From assembly GCA_963845425.1 (NCBI GenBank), contig CAWJSC010000016.1:269629-333628 (forward strand): a stretch of DNA of 64,000 nt, in the 5' to 3' direction. This DNA comes from DATDAH01 sp963845425 (GTDB taxonomy: Bacteria > Actinomycetota > Acidimicrobiia > Acidimicrobiales > DATDAH01). The first letter of the stretch is position 1; the number at the start of each line of letters is the position of its first letter. Positions 61,781 through 64,000 of the stretch are shown in pieces. The position numbers were made by a program, and so were the translations under genes. The notes under the pieces are model-generated. The model saw nothing but the letters and a program-made list of their open reading frames with translations, was not told where the DNA came from and ran no database searches.

Positions 61781-62143
61781 ATGGCCAAGAAGCGCCCCAT
61801 GGGGGCTCTCGAAGCGGAAGTGACCGCGGCGCTCTGGGCTGCGGACCGGCCGCTCACCCCGCCGAAGCACGTGATGCCGTCGGCGGGGATCTCGCCTACA
61901 CGACGGTCCTCACGATCCTCACCCGCCTGTGGCAGAAAGGCCGGCTCGAAAGGGAGCCCATCGGCCGTGCTTACGCCTACCGGCCGGTCGTGGACGAGGC
62001 CGGTCACTTACGCGGCTCGCATGCACGCATCCCTCACCGAAGCCGGCAACCGGCAGGCCGCCCTCTCCCGGTTCGTCGAGGAACTGGACCCGGCCGAAGC
62101 GAAGCTGCTCCGCGAGCTCCTTGCTGAGACCGATCGTCGGTGA
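61781..62143 (+). pseudogene. BlaI/MecI/CopY-family repressor, frameshifted
   Basis: AKKRPMGALEAEVTAALWAADRPLTP from ATG 61781, then in another frame ARDAVGGDLAYTTVLTILTRLWQKGRLEREPIGRAYAYRPVVDEAG, then in a third AARMHASLTEAGNRQAALSRFVEELDPAEAKLLRELL to TGA 62141. The winged helix (TTVLTILTRLWQKG) is whole. Indels near 61860 and 62005. Next to an M56 peptidase gene, as in BlaI-BlaR1 pairs; three CTAC-N5-GTAG dyads around it define a likely regulon. Confidence 0.72.
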
Positions 62144-63018
62144 CCGTTCATCTGGTCATCGTGTTTGGCCTCGCCGGGGCGGCGGCGGCGGCAGCTGAGC
62201 CAATGAGTCGCCGTCTCGCCCCAGGACGGCCACCCTCCTCCTGACCGTCGGCGGGCTTCTGTCCTTCGGTCTGGTCGTCTGGGTTCTGCTCGCCTTGTCC
62301 GTCGGTGGGCTCGGGGAGATGGACTGGCTCGCGACGATGGGCTTGTGTCCTCCGATGACGTCATTGAGTCACGACGTGCCACTCCCGGTGGCCTTGATGA
62401 CGGCTCTACTGCTGTGTGGCATTGCGGCTCGCTGTCCAGCGCTGGTGGGAGTGGCATCGCCTCACCCCCGACGCACCCCATCAGGGGCTGGCCGTCCTGG
62501 CGATCGACGAACCCGTGGCCTACGCCGTACCGCACGGGCCGGCCGGGCGGCATCGTCACGTCCCGGGGCTTGCTGGCGCTGCTCGACAGACAAACGACGT
62601 GCGCTCCTCGCTCACGAGCAGGCTCACCTCGATCTCGGTCACCATCGCTACCTCCGGGCCTCTGAGATGACGGCGAGCTTCCCCCTGCTCGGCCCGCTGG
62701 CCCGCGCCGTCCGCTTCAGCACCGAGCGCTGGGCGGACGAGGAGGCCGCCTCGGTAGTCGGTGACCGGCGGGTCGTCGCCCGACGCTCTCCCGGGCTGCG
62801 CTGGCGGGCACCGACCGCCGCGTCCGGACTCGCAGGGCTACTCGACGGGGATGAACGAGCGGGTATCCGAAGCTGCTCGACGGCCCCCCGGTCGGCTCAA
62901 CCTGGGCCAGGGTCTCCTGGTCGCGGCATCGGTCGTCGGGCTCGCCGCCGCAACAGGGCTCACCCTTGGCCTGCACGACCTCGTGGCAGTGCTCGCCCAT
63001 CTGTGCGGAGCAGGCTGA
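62140..63018 (+). pseudogene. M56-type (BlaR1-like) membrane metallopeptidase, frameshifted
   Basis: GTG 62140 overlaps the repressor stop (GTGA). TVHLVIVFGLAGAAAAAAEPMS, two further helices, RLTPDAPHQGLAVLAIDEPVAYAVP, then the zinc site HEQAHLDLGHH and RFSTERWADEEAASVVGD, and last helix LLVAASVVGLAAATGLTL. At least four indels. The HExxH motif and the partner repressor point to a signal-dependent protease that inactivates the repressor. Confidence 0.65.
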
Positions 63019-63021
63019 CCC

Positions 63022-63034
63022 CTACAAGCTGTAG
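63022..63034. promoter_or_regulatory. BlaI/CopY-type operator upstream of the cupredoxin lipoprotein
   Basis: CTAC-AAGCT-GTAG with one more pair (C/G) each side, 89 bp before the GTG at 63123. Confidence 0.5.
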
Positions 63035-63122
63035 GAGTCACGCTACCCTCGGCCGCACCCCCCACCCCGACCGGCCGGTCGTCTCTCGATGCCCCCCGGC
63101 GCGACCCCGAAGGAGTTTCCCC

Positions 63123-63580
63123 GTGAAACGGATCCTCATGTCCGGCCTGTTGGGCCTGGCTGTCCTCTTCCTGGCCGCTTGTGGCGACGACTCGTCCACC
63201 GTGGATCACGGCGGAGACGGCGGCTCCACGATGTCCGATGGCATGGGCGGCGGCGGGATGTCCGGGAGGACCCATGACGGCGAGGAGAACAGCCCCATGG
63301 TCGACGGCGCCCGAGAGATAGCGGTTAGCGCCTCCTCGTTCGCGTTTCGACCCGGACAGCATCACCATCGGTGCCGACCAGGTGGCATCACCATCGTCCT
63401 GACCGCCGAAGACATCCTGCACGACTTCACCGTCGAGGATGCGGATGGCCACGTGGCCGCGGCTGCAGGGAACCACGTCCGGCGGGATCCGCATCGACGA
63501 GCCCGGTACCTACACCTACTACTGCTCGGTAACGGGCCACCGCGAGGCAGGCATCGAGGGCCACCCTCGTCGTCGAGTGA
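63123..63580 (+). pseudogene. Cupredoxin-like lipoprotein, frameshifted
   Basis: GTG 63123: KRILMSGLLGLAVLFLAAC is a lipoprotein signal (Cys about residue 20), then a Gly/Met-rich stretch (DGMGGGGMSG), IAVSASSFAFRP, ILHDFTVEDADGHV and GTYTYYCSVTGHREAGIEGTL with the type-1 copper His, Cys, His pattern. Indels near 63350, 63475 and 63560. A copper-binding electron carrier or copper scavenger outside the membrane. Confidence 0.68.
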
Positions 63581-63628
63581 TGCCAAGGGGTGATGAAGAC
63601 AGCGGCATCCATGGAGTCGAGGAGGTGC

Positions 63629-64000
63629 TCAGCAGCAGTCGTCGACCGCCTCGGCGTGCCAGTGGTCGATGCCCTCACGGGCCGCGACGTAGACCACACC
63701 GAGGGCAGCCAAGGGGATCGGCCCACCACCAGCCGAAGAGGGCATTGGCCCCCAACCCGACGAGGAGGATGGCCGAGAGCCACACGCAGAGCACGGTCTC
63801 GGTGGCGTCCGCGGTCACCGCCCGGCTCCCGAGCTGTTCGCCAACCCGGCGCTTGGCACAGGGCCAGGAGGGGCATGACCACCAGGGAGACGATCGCCAG
63901 GCCGATGCCGAACCAGCTCTCGTCGGGGTGCTCGCCGGAGAGGAGTGCGCCGAATGGACTCGATGCCGACGCCGACCGCCAGCAACAGGAAGGTGATCGC
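63629..64000 (-). pseudogene. Second CDF-like cation transporter, frameshifted, cut by window end
   Basis: Minus-strand pieces read ITFLLLAVGVGIES, ESWFGIGLAIVSLVVMPLLA, VGEQLGSRAVTADATETVLCVWLSAILLVGLGANALFGWWWADPL and VVYVAAREGIDHWHAEAVDDCC before TGA 63629. The DATET...LVGLGANALFGWWWADP pattern (Asp ligands in helix 5) is that of CDF proteins. At least three indels; the N-terminal part lies beyond the window. Confidence 0.6.

Overview
The window is about 70% G+C by eye. It reads as an actinobacterial chromosome, most plausibly an Acidimicrobiia-like lineage (inference from gene style). Coding is dense, genes often overlap by 4 bp (ATGA/GTGA), and GTG and TTG starts are common. Positions 4-21 kb repeat, in order, a neighbourhood known from other actinobacteria: holB-tmk-topA, an anti-sigma/anti-anti-sigma pair (BldG type), a DUF1998 helicase, a tad pilus/secretion locus and a SerB-like HAD gene (compare Rv3644c-Rv3661 in Mycobacterium tuberculosis and the SCO3540-SCO3558 area in Streptomyces, from memory).

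Layout. 0-11 kb: sugar-ABC ATPase (cut by the window edge), MFS exporter, holB, tmk, topA, an SDR and a MacB-like ABC exporter, all on the minus strand. 11-21 kb: acyl-CoA dehydrogenase, the regulatory pair, helicase, tad genes, HAD. 21.2-21.5 kb: a 24-codon membrane ORF and a tRNA-Sec gene (UCA anticodon). 21.5-41 kb: metabolic and housekeeping genes, including a group-1/2-type sigma factor, a ferritin-like gene pair, nadE, glnE, a PAS-GGDEF-EAL protein, Ada-AlkA and an ECF sigma factor. 41-48 kb: a copper operon (two P-type ATPases, CopZ, CsoR, a multicopper oxidase). 50-52.3 kb: a roughly 2-kb cassette of small orphan genes bounded by imperfect direct repeats. 52.3-64 kb: a second metal/redox island.

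The most interesting part is the run of minus-strand genes from 59802 down to 52902. It holds a cupredoxin-fused copper ATPase, two FtsX-like permeases, an ABC ATPase with a C-terminal YHS metal-binding domain, a thioredoxin-like CPN protein, and a rhodanese-CBS protein. The rhodanese reading frame is interrupted once, by a TGA at the place of a Cys that I recall as conserved in related rhodaneses. Right after this TGA lies a hairpin that fits the published bacterial SECIS layout, and the window itself carries tRNA-Sec. I read it as a candidate selenoprotein; nonsense mutation or base-call error are the alternatives.

Regulatory sites form coherent sets: CsoR-type dyads (ATACCC/GTACCC-N5-GGGTAT/C) at the copper operon, CTAC-N5-GTAG dyads at three promoters around a BlaI/CopY-type repressor gene, and DosR/DevR-like boxes upstream of the multicopper oxidase and the cupredoxin-ATPase.

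Data-quality warning: from about 56.0 kb to the end nearly every gene carries one or more frameshifts, while 1-55 kb has almost none. Indel errors near a contig end explain this better than mass gene decay, so the entries marked pseudogene there are probably intact in the organism.
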